Shown here piece after piece: positions 33,234 to 42,298 of a stretch of DNA of 64,000 nucleotides. Every line of letters begins with the position of its first letter. The stretch's first letter is position 1. This stretch comes from Thermofilum sp. (GTDB taxonomy: Archaea > Thermoproteota > Thermoprotei > Thermofilales > Thermofilaceae). Location: NCBI GenBank assembly GCA_038741495.1, contig JAVYKX010000001.1, positions 428,918 to 492,917 on the forward strand, written 5' to 3'. The notes below the pieces were generated by a model. The model had not been told where the DNA came from, did no database searches, and saw nothing but the letters and a program-made list of their open reading frames with translations. Both the position numbers and the translations under genes were made by a program.

Positions 33234-35177
33234 TCAGCGTCTGAAGAGGCTCTGCAGCCACCTGAGAAAGTTCTCCAGGGCTAGGGCAATCTGGCTCAGA
33301 AGATCCTTTATCCACTGGACGATGTCCACCGCGCCTCGCCTCTCAGGAGGCTTTTCTGGAGCGGAGGGGGTTGGTTCTGCAGGGTGAGGAGCCTGATAAG
33401 CGGGAGGCTGTGCCGTCAAGCTGATACCCTCCTGCTCGGCGATGTCCGCGAGCAGGTTCCCGAGCTGCGCTGCGAGCCTGAGGTACACGAGCTTGTCGGA
33501 GTCTGAGGCAGCTACGTTGCTCAGGTTATAGAAGTATAGCGCGGGAACGTTGTCAGCTGCGCGCAACGCGGCAAGCTTCGCCTGATCGCTAGCGACTCTC
33601 AAGTAGACCCTGCTGCCCGTAGCTGAGAGCTGGAAAGAGAGCAGTGCAGCCTCCGAGAGCGCGATGCTCCTAGCCCCGGCTACGCTCGCCGAGAACTTCC
33701 TCCCGCTGGAGAACATTGACATGGCTGCTCGCAGGTAGGTGTTAGAGTAGCTTAACGCCGTCAGGTCGCCTCCGGCTTCGCTGAGCACAGAGTAAGCGTA
33801 CGACCACGTCGAGCGCGCCACGGATATGTATGACTCTGCGACGCCCACGGGCACGTGGCCCGGCAGGGAGGGGAGCCCCTCAGCCCAGAGCTTAGCCTCG
33901 TCGAGCATAGCGGAGGCGAAAGCGAGGTTTCTCAGAGCAGATACAGGGTCCGACGACCAGGTGGATGCTGACTCGTTGAGGAGTCTTGAAGCCCTGATCA
34001 CGAGATCTGAAGCGAGAATCCTGAAGCCGAGGTCAGCGGTGTACAAGTTCCCTCTGTTTTCAAGCTCGCTGAGCAAGCTGGATACTTCGCTGGAAACCTG
34101 AGATACTACAGCGTCGAGCGAGCGGTCCAGGTAGTAGTCCACGAGGTACTTAACCCACCTCGAGTAGGCGACGCTCATAGTGCTGAGGAACACTGCCGCA
34201 GCGTCGCTGCCAAGGCTGGATGCCCTGCTCAAGTAGGCAGCAGCGTAGTTATCCAGGTAGTTCCGCAGCGCGAGAGCTGTGGTTGCGCTGAGCCTGGAGG
34301 CATTAACGTACCTCCGCGCATCGCTCAGCTCGCTCTGCGCCATTGACAGCATAGTCTTCACCACGTAAGCGATCTTTTCGCGGGCAGTAACGCTGAGAAG
34401 CGGTGCAGCTGCAGGCGGGGGAGTCGGTCTGTAGTTGAAGAAGTAGCGTAGCGCGTCCTCTATGGTGCTGATCTCAACCACTCTTAGGCCCCAGTTCCTT
34501 TCAGCGTAATCGGAGAGGTTGATCTGCTGAGGCTCGTAAGTGGTCACCCTGAAGGGCCCGATCCTGCGCACAACAGGCCTGTACGTCGTAACGATGCTCT
34601 GCCCAGGGGGCACCAGGAACACTTTAGCTCCCTGGGAGACGGCAGCCTGTGCTTTCTCGTAGATGCCGCCGACAGGCCCCACCGTGCCGTCGGGAGAGAT
34701 CATCCCTGTGACCATCACAGATCTGTTGATAGGCGCTCCCGTGAGGGCCGAGTACACTGCTACAGCCATAGCGACGCCCGCGCTCGGGCCGCCGATAATC
34801 ACGGCGTCGCTCTTAACCCGGAAGTAGTAGTTGTACTTGGAGAAGTCGAGGTTCAGCAGCTTAGCTACAACCCTCGCGGCTGCAGTAGCCGCGCCTTGAA
34901 AGTCCTCTGCCGTCAGCGAATACGTTGAAACGTATACATCCCCCCACCCCTCCGTTACGAAAACCGTGATGTTCGTTACTGAGCCCGCGTAGCCCGAATC
35001 GGTCTGGTACACGGCGGGTGCAAGAACCCACGCGGAGCCCACAACCTGAAGTTTCTCTCCGGGGCGCTGCGCGAGCACGGTAGCGGAAACCAGGAGGACG
35101 GTTATCCAAAGGGATAGCAGCCACTTACCGTACACGGTGCTAGATGGCCGGCGATGCGGAAAAAGATTACGTACCAC
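33234..35177 (-). CDS. Exported archaeal Lon-like (S16) serine protease
   Basis: A 647-residue protein. A hydrophobic signal or anchor (WLLSLWITVLLVSATVLA, about residues 19-36) leads into a Lon-type protease domain at residues 45-235: catalytic Ser132 in IIGGPSAGVAMAVA and Lys175 in GGIYEKAQAAV, the normal Ser-Lys spacing of 43. There is no AAA+ domain, so it is not an ATP-driven Lon; it belongs to the extracytoplasmic archaeal S16 group. Residues 260-590 are an all-helical repeat-like region, and the end is an amphipathic helix (WIKDLLSQIALALENFLRWL). GTG 35177 or GTG 35135 may be the start. Confidence 0.78.
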   Translation of the reverse strand: MVRNLFPHRRPSSTVYGKWLLSLWITVLLVSATVLAQRPGEKLQVVGSAWVLAPAVYQTDSGYAGSVTNITVFVTEGWGDVYVSTYSLTAEDFQGAATAAARVVAKLLNLDFSKYNYYFRVKSDAVIIGGPSAGVAMAVAVYSALTGAPINRSVMVTGMISPDGTVGPVGGIYEKAQAAVSQGAKVFLVPPGQSIVTTYRPVVRRIGPFRVTTYEPQQINLSDYAERNWGLRVVEISTIEDALRYFFNYRPTPPPAAAPLLSVTAREKIAYVVKTMLSMAQSELSDARRYVNASRLSATTALALRNYLDNYAAAYLSRASSLGSDAAAVFLSTMSVAYSRWVKYLVDYYLDRSLDAVVSQVSSEVSSLLSELENRGNLYTADLGFRILASDLVIRASRLLNESASTWSSDPVSALRNLAFASAMLDEAKLWAEGLPSLPGHVPVGVAESYISVARSTWSYAYSVLSEAGGDLTALSYSNTYLRAAMSMFSSGRKFSASVAGARSIALSEAALLSFQLSATGSRVYLRVASDQAKLAALRAADNVPALYFYNLSNVAASDSDKLVYLRLAAQLGNLLADIAEQEGISLTAQPPAYQAPHPAEPTPSAPEKPPERRGAVDIVQWIKDLLSQIALALENFLRWLQSLFRR

Positions 35178-35194
35178 TAGTTCACTAAAACCTG

Positions 35195-35560
35195 ATGAGC
35201 GCGGTGCCGGCGAGGATCGAGGGCTACAGCTTCGGGAAGATAAAAGTGTCTGGGCGCGAGTACACGCGGGATATCGTCGTCTCCCCCGAGGGAGTTCTAG
35301 ACGAGAGGTGGTGGCGCAGAGAGGGGCACCTGCTGCAGGTCGAGGACGTAGCCAAGTACGTTGAAGAGTACAAGCCCGCAGTAGTCATCACTGGGACGGG
35401 ATACTTCGGTGCGATGAGAGTGGATGAAAGAGTCGAGTCTTACCTGGCAGGCAAGGGTATCGCTCTTCTCGCTTTGAAGACGAGTGAAGCCGTCCGCGAG
35501 TTTAACCTGAGGGTGGGGAGGGGTGAGAGAGTGCTTGGTTTCTTCCACCTCACGTGCTGA
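35195..35560 (+). CDS. Mth938-domain protein (DUF498)
   Basis: A 121-residue protein of the Mth938/NDUFAF3-like family. RIEGYSFGKIKVSGREYTRD, RWWRREGHLLQVEDV and VITGTGYFGAMRV are family marks. The fold is known; the role is not, though eukaryotic relatives help assemble respiratory complex I. The ATG at 35195 sits 17 bases from the divergent protease gene. Cytoplasmic. Confidence 0.8.
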   Translation: MSAVPARIEGYSFGKIKVSGREYTRDIVVSPEGVLDERWWRREGHLLQVEDVAKYVEEYKPAVVITGTGYFGAMRVDERVESYLAGKGIALLALKTSEAVREFNLRVGRGERVLGFFHLTC

Positions 35561-35740
35561 CTGTGCCGGTGCGAAAACCGCCTCAAGGGTTACTTCTTTC
35601 CCTCGATTTTCGGCACTAGTCTCTGGAGCCAGCTGAGAGAAAGAACTTTTTAGGTGCCTAAGCGCTGGTAGTGGGGGATGAGGAGGGGACAAAGCGCTTG
35701 AGCTTTGATGAGACCGCTACAGGCTGACCCCGCTTTCCCG

Positions 35741-36025
35741 CTAAAGCTCCTTCTCCGTAGCCCTCCTCTTCACCGCTCTATCGAAGACTATCCAGTTGCG
35801 GTACCACTCCTCGTTTTCCTCCTTTAGGAGCGCGAGCACCCTCCTCATCAAGTCCCTGGTAGTGATCTCCTGAACTCTCTCTTTGAGCAGCTCGCCCTCA
35901 ACAATCTTAGCGATTCTGCGCGCAGCCTCCAGCGTGGCGCCGGACTTCAAGCAGCTGACTACGATCTTCTCGGGCGCGAACTCCTCCCTAGAACTATCCC
36001 GCTTAATTACTGTAATTGCCACCAT
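35741..36025 (-). CDS. Stand-alone ATP-cone domain protein
   Basis: A protein of about 94 residues made almost only of an ATP-cone: VIKRDSSREEFAPEKIVVSC, EAARRIAKIVEGELLKE and TTRDLMRRVLALLKEENEEW. ATP-cones sense ATP/dATP in ribonucleotide reductase and in NrdR. Here there is no NrdR zinc ribbon and no reductase. ATG 36025 is chosen; the open frame upstream runs into the PEP carboxylase gene and has no similarity. It follows ppcA by 44 bases on the same strand, so it may be co-transcribed and could report nucleotide state. Confidence 0.72.
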   Translation of the reverse strand: MVAITVIKRDSSREEFAPEKIVVSCLKSGATLEAARRIAKIVEGELLKERVQEITTRDLMRRVLALLKEENEEWYRNWIVFDRAVKRRATEKEL

Positions 36026-36069
36026 TACCACCACGTATACGGGCGCAGTTCGGAGTATTAACCTTTTCT

Positions 36070-37446
36070 TCAGCCGAGGAACCCCCTCCACCTCGCCGCC
36101 GCCAAGACCCCCAGCTCGGTGAAGCCCGGGTTTACCAGGTGAGCGTAAGCCGAGTCTACACACTCCTCAACGCCCAGCAGCGCCATAGCTTTCCTGACAA
36201 CCTCGAGGAGCTCCCCGCCGAGAAACCTCCTCACAGAGCTCGAGACAAGAAACTGGGAATCATACTCCCACTCCAGAGGGAGGTTGGGCAGAAGCTCGAG
36301 AAGCTTGCCGAGAAGCCCTCTCCCGGAAGCCTGGAGGATAAACGGTGCATCGAGGAAGGTGGGAGGCAAGCCCAGAGAGTAGCAGGCAGCCGTGAAGGGG
36401 ATCGCGCGGGGCAGCTTTAACACCGCGCCCCCTACTTCCACGCGCCTAGCGTACTCGGTCCAGACCAGGCGGTCTCGGGTCTGCGGCACGTTCCCCACCA
36501 CGGCTAAGATTGCCTGGCTCACTTTCACCAGAGTTTTCCTGTAGTACTCTTCAGCCTGCTTGACCACTTCCAGAGCTCGTGCATCAACGCTCTCAGCTTC
36601 GGCTCCGCGCTGAGCAGCTACCGCGCTTGCGAACTGACGGTACTCCTGGCTGCTCGCGTCGTAGCGGATAGCTGACTGAACAGTTACCGTCCAGTACCCA
36701 GCGTACTGACTAGCCTCTCGCGAAGCTAGGCTGGGCTCGTTAACTCCACCCCGGAAGGGTGGGCGGCCCATACCGAGGATAGGTGCGACCTCGACGCCCA
36801 GCTTATCGCTCTCTCTGCTCACCTCGCCGAGGGCGTACCTGACCGCGAGAGAGGAAGCTATGTGCCCGCTAGAGACTGCGGAGTCGCTCGCCCCCAGGAA
36901 GACCCTTAGGCCGCCGTCCCCGCCTTGGATGCTGACGAGCACCCGGAGGTACTCCCCAACTCTAGACAAGCTTTCCACGCTTTCAAGCAAAGGGACCAGC
37001 AGAGGAGCTTGCACCCCGTCTTCCCCGATAGCGCCGCTCAGCTTCAAAGCTAGCTGGTGCACTTCCTTCAGCGCGTCTACCCCGCTGAGCATCGGTAAAA
37101 CTAGCCATCGGACAGCCTGCGTCCCGGCCCTGCTCGCCGAGAGAGCGTTCGCGGACAGCGCGGCTACCAGAGCCAGCACCAGCCTATCGGCGCTCTCCAG
37201 CTGGGGGTTAGGCAGCCTCACTGTGACGAAGCGGTTCTCCCCTAGCGCGATGCCGCGCTCGAGGGCCTGCGCTACGACCTCCCGGGGCTGGCTGTAGGGA
37301 GTGAGTTTTCCCTCATAGTCTACCATCACTTCATCGCAGCCGTACGCTGTGAAAGCCATCAGAGCCTCTTGGATCTCCATGTGAGCTGGGACGCGAAGCG
37401 TGGAGTCCGGGTGCTGTGTGCACATCATCCTGGGAAACTCTACCAT
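36070..37446 (-). CDS. ppcA: Archaeal-type phosphoenolpyruvate carboxylase
   Basis: A 458-residue enzyme joining PEP and bicarbonate to oxaloacetate. The archaeal type is marked by MMCTQHPDSTLRVPAH at the start, EVMVDYEGKLTPYSQP, ILGMGRPPFRGGVNEPS (the glycine-rich PEP site) and QASGRGLLGK near the end. It is half the size of the bacterial enzyme and lacks its allosteric parts. It supplies oxaloacetate for biosynthesis or a dicarboxylate carbon-fixation cycle. Start ATG 37446, in an AT-rich promoter region shared with the MATE gene. Confidence 0.92.
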   Translation of the reverse strand: MVEFPRMMCTQHPDSTLRVPAHMEIQEALMAFTAYGCDEVMVDYEGKLTPYSQPREVVAQALERGIALGENRFVTVRLPNPQLESADRLVLALVAALSANALSASRAGTQAVRWLVLPMLSGVDALKEVHQLALKLSGAIGEDGVQAPLLVPLLESVESLSRVGEYLRVLVSIQGGDGGLRVFLGASDSAVSSGHIASSLAVRYALGEVSRESDKLGVEVAPILGMGRPPFRGGVNEPSLASREASQYAGYWTVTVQSAIRYDASSQEYRQFASAVAAQRGAEAESVDARALEVVKQAEEYYRKTLVKVSQAILAVVGNVPQTRDRLVWTEYARRVEVGGAVLKLPRAIPFTAACYSLGLPPTFLDAPFILQASGRGLLGKLLELLPNLPLEWEYDSQFLVSSSVRRFLGGELLEVVRKAMALLGVEECVDSAYAHLVNPGFTELGVLAAARWRGFLG

Positions 37447-37600
37447 ACGTTCCAGGCGAATGTTGGCAATTGTTTTTAGCTTTTCAGCAGAATTTTGGTA
37501 TAAAATATGTAAATATGTGATTTTTGAGTATTACTTACCGCGGAATGCTTCCCGTGAGGGAATAGAATAAAATTTCGCCCTCTCCCTTGGCGAGGTTTAA
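37447..37600. promoter_or_regulatory. Divergent promoter region between ppcA and the MATE gene
   Basis: A 154-base AT-rich stretch. GGTATAAAATATG (37496-37508) is a TATA-like element in the middle, and GAATAGAATAAAATTTC (37560-37576) lies 25-40 bases before ATG 37601, a likely TATA box for the MATE gene. Confidence 0.4.
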
Positions 37601-39016
37601 ATGAGTAAAGCTTTGAGGGGCGAGCTAGAGCTGGAGAGGTACAGGGATAGGGTGGTCAACGGGCCTGTGCTCCGCACGCTGCTCTGGCTGGGCGTGCCCC
37701 CGATGATCACCCAGCTAGTTCACGTGCTCTACAGCGTCGCAGACTCGCTGTGGCTCAGCATCTACAGAGAAGCCGCCATAGCCGTTCCCCGCCAAACCTT
37801 CCCAGTGCTGATGCTGTTCGGCGCTGCGATCAACGCTTTAAGCGCGGCCGGCACAGCGCTGATTTCACAGTCTGTTGGCTCTAGGGACTACGAGGAGTTC
37901 AAGCGGGAGGCATCGCACTTCTTCTCGGCGAGTGTGCTGGTGGGCGCTGCCCTCAGCTTCTCCTTCTTCGCTCTCCGCCCCCTCATCTTCACGCAGGTGG
38001 TGGCGACCCCTCCCGAGATACTTGAGGAAGTGCTCCTCTACTCGGCGATCATGGCTCTTGACTCTCTGCTAATGTCCCTGGTCATGCCCCTCACGACAGT
38101 GCTCAACAGCCTCGGCGAGACCAGGCTTCCCTCAATCATCAACGTGTTGGCTGTTCTCATCAACATCGCGCTCGACCCGTTCCTGATCCTTGGTCTGGGG
38201 CCCTTCCCGCGCCTGGGCGTTGCCGGAGCTGCGGCTACCGACGTGCTGGGGAAGGTGTTCACGCTGGGAGGCTACTTCGCGCTGCTAAAGAGGAGGTTTA
38301 GCTGGATCAAGATCACGTTTACTCCCCGCTTACCGGCTTACTGGGTCAGGCTGGCGTTCAGGATCGCCTCCCCCGTTTTCTTGATGATGTCTACTAACAG
38401 CCTTGCCTTCATATTCCAGCAGAGGATGGTGAACGCCTTCGGAGTAGCTGTTGCGACAGCCTACGCTATAGGCTTCGTCATCCTCGATATCGCGGACGGA
38501 GCCCTCTGGGGGCTGCTGGGCTCGATCTCGACAATGGTGGGGCAGGCGCTCGGCGCTGGCCGCAGAGACAGAGCCCGCGAAGCTGCAGTGAAGGCTTCGC
38601 TTTTCATCGCTACCGCGGTGGCGGCTGGAGCGCTGTTCGTGTACGTACTGAGAAGGCAGCTCGTGGCGGTGTTTGTCTCCGATCCCGCGGTTGAGGCAGA
38701 GAGTGTGAATTTCCTGGAGACGATCGTGGTGGGTCTACCATTCTTTGCCATGTTCATGGCTGGCAACTCCGTGGGAAGGGGGAGCGGTCACACGACGGTA
38801 CCCACGATCATCGGTGTGTTCAGACTCTGGGTGCTGCGGGTAGCGGGTGGCTACGTCTTAGCGTTCCTGCTGGGCCTGGGGTCTATGGGCCTCTGGCTGG
38901 CGATCATGGCCAGTAACATCGCTGGGGGCCTCTTGATGTTCTACTGGGTCGCGAAAGGAGACTGGGCTGTGCCCGTCCTCAGAGGTCCTGCTACCGGTGG
39001 AGCTTCGGGAAGGTGA
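37601..39016 (+). CDS. MATE-family efflux transporter
   Basis: A 471-residue, 12-helix membrane protein. The two halves show the MATE repeat: VLRTLLWLGVPPMITQLVHV with SVADSLWLS, and AFRIASPVFLMMSTNSLAF with NAFGVAVATAYAIGF. MATE proteins expel drugs or metabolites with H+ or Na+. The start ATG 37601 follows a TATA-like element. The 3' end overlaps the RACo-like gene by 26 bases in converging orientation. Substrate unknown. Confidence 0.85.
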   Translation: MSKALRGELELERYRDRVVNGPVLRTLLWLGVPPMITQLVHVLYSVADSLWLSIYREAAIAVPRQTFPVLMLFGAAINALSAAGTALISQSVGSRDYEEFKREASHFFSASVLVGAALSFSFFALRPLIFTQVVATPPEILEEVLLYSAIMALDSLLMSLVMPLTTVLNSLGETRLPSIINVLAVLINIALDPFLILGLGPFPRLGVAGAAATDVLGKVFTLGGYFALLKRRFSWIKITFTPRLPAYWVRLAFRIASPVFLMMSTNSLAFIFQQRMVNAFGVAVATAYAIGFVILDIADGALWGLLGSISTMVGQALGAGRRDRAREAAVKASLFIATAVAAGALFVYVLRRQLVAVFVSDPAVEAESVNFLETIVVGLPFFAMFMAGNSVGRGSGHTTVPTIIGVFRLWVLRVAGGYVLAFLLGLGSMGLWLAIMASNIAGGLLMFYWVAKGDWAVPVLRGPATGGASGR

Positions 39017-40817
39017 GCCCCTCCTTGAAGAAGCGCGGGAAGCTCGGAGCCGCGGCGAGCTCCACGTACCGCGTTTTCTCGGCTACCTTCTCGGCTTCCG
39101 CTAGAACGTCTTCGGAGATTAGTATCAGCCGCGCCCCCTCGATCGCGGTGTTCCCAGCTTGAAAGACCCGTGAAGGCTCTAGGGGTGGTAGGAGGCCTAC
39201 TGCCACAGCGTTCTCTACGTTTATCCCGTAGCCGAAGGAGCCGCACAGGTACACTTTCTCGATGTCGCTGGGAGAGAGCCGTGTCTCCTCCAGGAGAACT
39301 TTCACAGCAGAGTAAACCGCGGCTTTCGCGAGCCTAAGCTCGCTGAGGTCGCCCTCCGAAATCGTGATCTCAGAATCCCTTCCCGCCTCCCCTGCGGGCA
39401 CCACCACGTACTCGTAACCCTGCCGGCCTCTCCGCAGCCTTTCGTTCGGCGAGTCGCGCTTGAAGAAGCCTCGCTCGTCGAGGATGCCGGCGCGTAAAGC
39501 CTCAGCCGCGAAGTCTATGTAAGCTGAGCCGCATAGCCCTATCGGCTTCACGTCGCCAATCACAGTATACTTCACGTCACCATCTCGCAGCGATATCCTT
39601 TCGATAGCGCCCACTGAGGCCTTCATACCGTGCTTCATGTGAGCTCCCTCGAACGCCGGGCCCGAGGGGGCTGAGCACGCGAGGAGCTCTTCCCCAGTGC
39701 TGAGCACGACTTCCGTGTTAGTGCCTATATCGACAAGAAGGCTGGGCTCGTGCTCCAAGTGGATGCCCGTAGCGATGATGTCTGCGACTGCATCGCTGCC
39801 CACGTAACCCGCGATGACCGGCGGAAAGAGCGCGCGCCTGCCGTGCTTGAGGCCGAGCTGTTCGGCGGGAACCTCCACGGTGCCTCTTACGACGGGAACG
39901 TAAGGTGAGAAAGCGAGCCCCCTCACGTCTAGTCCAAGCACCAGGTGGTGCATCACAGTGTTCCCGACGATCACGGCACCGAGCACGCTCTCGTCCGGTA
40001 TGCCGCTCTCGGCGAGGACCGCTGAGGCTAGGTTGTTAAGCGCGCTGACCACCAGCTCCTGCAGCCTCCTCAGGCCTTCCGGCCCGCGTAGAGCGTAGCT
40101 TAAGCGCGTTACGATATCCTCCCCCACGAGGACCTGGGGGTTCTCGGCTTTCGCCTCGGCGACGGGCTCACCGCTCGACAGGTCTACGAGGTGGACTACG
40201 AGCTTAGTCGTGCCTATGTCAACCGCCAAGCCGTACTCGCCGTCGAGGGGCTTCTCCACGCCTACCACGAGCCTACCCCGCCAGATGGCCGCATCGACTA
40301 TCCAGCCGCTATCCCTCAAGACTGCCGGTAGCTTCGCCAGCACCCCCGGGTCTAGGTCCAGCTCGAGCCCCGTCCTCTTCGCGAGGCTGGAGCGCAGCCT
40401 CTCCCAGTCTGCTAGCACGTCTCTCAGCCCCGGCGGGTGGAGCTCTACGCGCACTTTCCTCGCGAGGGGCTTCGGGGGGACCCTCCTCGAGAACCCTCTG
40501 CTCGCAACTTTGAAGAGGCCTGCCCGGCTTTCGGGAGGCAGGTAGGCTACAGCGCTGCCGCAGACCCTAACCTGGCAAGCGAGCCTGTAGCTCCTTGCCA
40601 GCTCCTCAGCGGTTAAGTGCTTCATCTCTGGCTGGGTCGGCTGGCTGGTTTCGCCCTCGACGCGGAGAACCACTCTGCACTTACCGCAGAAACCCCTCCC
40701 GCCGCAGTCGCTCCTCAGGGGGATGCCCGCAGCCTGGAAAATCTCGTAGAGGGTTCTACAGCCTTTCACGGGCAGCTTTAAGCCGTAAGGCTCGACCACT
40801 ACCGTGGAGTCCTCCAT
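38991..40817 (-). CDS. ASKHA-domain reductive activator with N-terminal 2Fe-2S ferredoxin (RACo/RamA-like)
   Basis: A 608-residue protein. Residues 1-90 are a plant-type 2Fe-2S ferredoxin (DCGGRGFCGKCRVVLRVEGE, fourth ligand in RLACQVRVCG). Residues 195-590 are the ASKHA ATPase fold (AVDIGTTKLVVHLVD, LLVDIGTNTEVVLS, CGSFGYGINVENAVAVG). Such proteins use ATP to reduce the cobalt of corrinoid proteins back to Co(I). No corrinoid methyltransferase is seen nearby, so its client is elsewhere. The aldo-keto reductase gene ends three bases upstream and the two form an operon. Confidence 0.83.
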   Translation of the reverse strand: MEDSTVVVEPYGLKLPVKGCRTLYEIFQAAGIPLRSDCGGRGFCGKCRVVLRVEGETSQPTQPEMKHLTAEELARSYRLACQVRVCGSAVAYLPPESRAGLFKVASRGFSRRVPPKPLARKVRVELHPPGLRDVLADWERLRSSLAKRTGLELDLDPGVLAKLPAVLRDSGWIVDAAIWRGRLVVGVEKPLDGEYGLAVDIGTTKLVVHLVDLSSGEPVAEAKAENPQVLVGEDIVTRLSYALRGPEGLRRLQELVVSALNNLASAVLAESGIPDESVLGAVIVGNTVMHHLVLGLDVRGLAFSPYVPVVRGTVEVPAEQLGLKHGRRALFPPVIAGYVGSDAVADIIATGIHLEHEPSLLVDIGTNTEVVLSTGEELLACSAPSGPAFEGAHMKHGMKASVGAIERISLRDGDVKYTVIGDVKPIGLCGSAYIDFAAEALRAGILDERGFFKRDSPNERLRRGRQGYEYVVVPAGEAGRDSEITISEGDLSELRLAKAAVYSAVKVLLEETRLSPSDIEKVYLCGSFGYGINVENAVAVGLLPPLEPSRVFQAGNTAIEGARLILISEDVLAEAEKVAEKTRYVELAAAPSFPRFFKEGLTFPKLHR

Positions 40818-40820
40818 GCG

Positions 40821-41786
40821 CTACTCCTGGGCGGTGTAGTAGACCGAGTAGGAGACCGAGACCGAGCGGCTCGCCTCGTCTAGAAGGCTCCAGTCCTCGG
40901 TCTTCAGCCTCCAGCCCACTGCGCCAGCTACATCGTCGACCTGCTCCGGCGCCTTAGCGCCCGGGATAGGCACGACGGCAGGGCTTGAGAGAATGAGCCA
41001 GTTGAGAGCCACCTGCACCGGCTTCTTCCCGTACTTCTCCGCGATGCTGCTGAGCAGCTGCAGCAGCGGCCAAGCTTTCCTGAAGTTCTCCGGGTGGAAT
41101 ACTGGCTCGCGCGCTCTCACGTCTCTGAACTGGGGGAGATTGTCGGGAGAGTACTTCCCGGTCAGCGCGCCCTTCGCGATAGGGCTCCAAGCCTGCAGCG
41201 TTATCCTGTGCTTCTCCGCGTAGGGTATAACCTCCGCCTCAGCCCACCTCTCCAGCAGGTTGTAGCGGTGCTGGAAGACCTCTACATCGCACCTGGAGAG
41301 GCTGCTCCTGAAGCTCTCCACCAGCTCTACCGGGAAGTTGCTGAGCCCCAGGTACCGCACAAGACCCATGTTTACGAGCTGCTCGAGAGAGCGGGCATAG
41401 ACCCGCGTGGGGACGTTGTGCCAGGCGGGCGGCCAGTGGGCAAGGAGTACGTCGATGTACCCGAGCTCTAAGTTCTCTATGCTCTTCCTGACTGCCCGCG
41501 GGATGTCGAGCGGGTTGAGGAACTCGCCCGGTATCTTCGTGGACACGATGACACTATCGCGGCTTACAGAAAGCTCTTTAAGCGATCTGCCGAGCAGCTT
41601 CTCGCTCTTCCCGTTGCCGTAAACCATGGCCGTGTCGAAGAAGTTTACCCCCAGCTCGACTGCCCGCCGCACAACAGCTTTAGCCGCTTCGAAGTCGAGA
41701 GCACCCCAAGCCTCGCTGAACTGCCAGGCCCCTAAGCCTATGCGCGATACACGCTCTCCGGTTTTACCGAGGATCGTGTACTCCAC
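40821..41786 (-). CDS. Aldo-keto reductase
   Basis: A 321-residue NADPH-dependent oxidoreductase of the AKR superfamily. The catalytic tetrad is present: Asp51 and Tyr56 (FFDTAMVYGNG), Lys84 (VSTKI) and His117 (LLAHWPP). The cofactor-binding loop near the end is VVPIPGAKAPEQVDD. It resembles the voltage-gated channel beta-subunit/YhdN branch. The GTG start is 41786; the gene ends three bases before the RACo-like gene. Physiological substrate unknown. Confidence 0.88.
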   Translation of the reverse strand: MEYTILGKTGERVSRIGLGAWQFSEAWGALDFEAAKAVVRRAVELGVNFFDTAMVYGNGKSEKLLGRSLKELSVSRDSVIVSTKIPGEFLNPLDIPRAVRKSIENLELGYIDVLLAHWPPAWHNVPTRVYARSLEQLVNMGLVRYLGLSNFPVELVESFRSSLSRCDVEVFQHRYNLLERWAEAEVIPYAEKHRITLQAWSPIAKGALTGKYSPDNLPQFRDVRAREPVFHPENFRKAWPLLQLLSSIAEKYGKKPVQVALNWLILSSPAVVPIPGAKAPEQVDDVAGAVGWRLKTEDWSLLDEASRSVSVSYSVYYTAQE

Positions 41787-41839
41787 AATAGCTGCTCAGG
41801 GGCTAGGCTGAAATAAGCTTTCCCACCACATCTGCCCAC

Positions 41840-42052
41840 GTGAGAAGGCTTTGCGACGAACTGCTGAGGAAGCGCGACCCAGCAGGGTACTACGTCATCG
41901 TCGCTAAGCCCGAGGCCCTCTCACTGGTCGAGAGCTTCGCCGCTCAGGTGGAGCAGAGCCCTTCAGCCCTACTGGTAAAGGTGAAGTCCCGCAGCGTGGC
42001 GCGCAAGCTCTGCCTCATCCTCCTCGAGAGAAACCTGCTAGTCAGCCTCTAG
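41840..42052 (+). CDS. 70-residue protein, paralog of the one at 2980
   Basis: A 70-residue protein from GTG 41840, similar over its whole length to the product at 2980-3189 (about two thirds identical). Conserved blocks: RLCDELL, KRDP.GYYVI.AK.EAL, VEQSPS and KVKSRSVARK.C.IL. Base changes concentrate at silent positions, so both copies are kept for their protein. The sequence is basic near the C terminus, which would suit nucleic acid binding. This copy lies just outside the TnpB island. Confidence 0.65.
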   Translation: MRRLCDELLRKRDPAGYYVIVAKPEALSLVESFAAQVEQSPSALLVKVKSRSVARKLCLILLERNLLVSL

Positions 42053-42081
42053 CTTCAGCGCACGCCAGCTTCTCCATACCT

Positions 42082-42250
42082 TCACTCCCAGATGAAAGCC
42101 GTGTACACGGTGAGCCAGCCTTCCCTCAAGCACACCAGCGCTATGCGCCCTGAGACGTTGAACGCTACGCTCACCGGCTTCAGCCTCGCAACCCCGAAGG
42201 CTTTGTGGATACTAGCGCCCCCACCCTGACTGTGGTGGCAGCCACAGCGA
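42082..42250 (-). pseudogene. Short coding remnant
   Basis: A minus-strand frame gives a natural-looking C-terminal segment, GASIHKAFGVARLKPVSVAF then GRIALVCLREGWLTVYTAF, ending IWE at TGA 42082-42084. It has no start and an in-frame stop lies just upstream. It may be the tail of a gene lost when the neighbouring mobile element arrived. Parent unknown. Confidence 0.3.
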
Positions 42251-42298
42251 CAGCTCTAAACCTTCACCCTGCGCGGAGGCGCCGCGCTAGCCCCGGAG

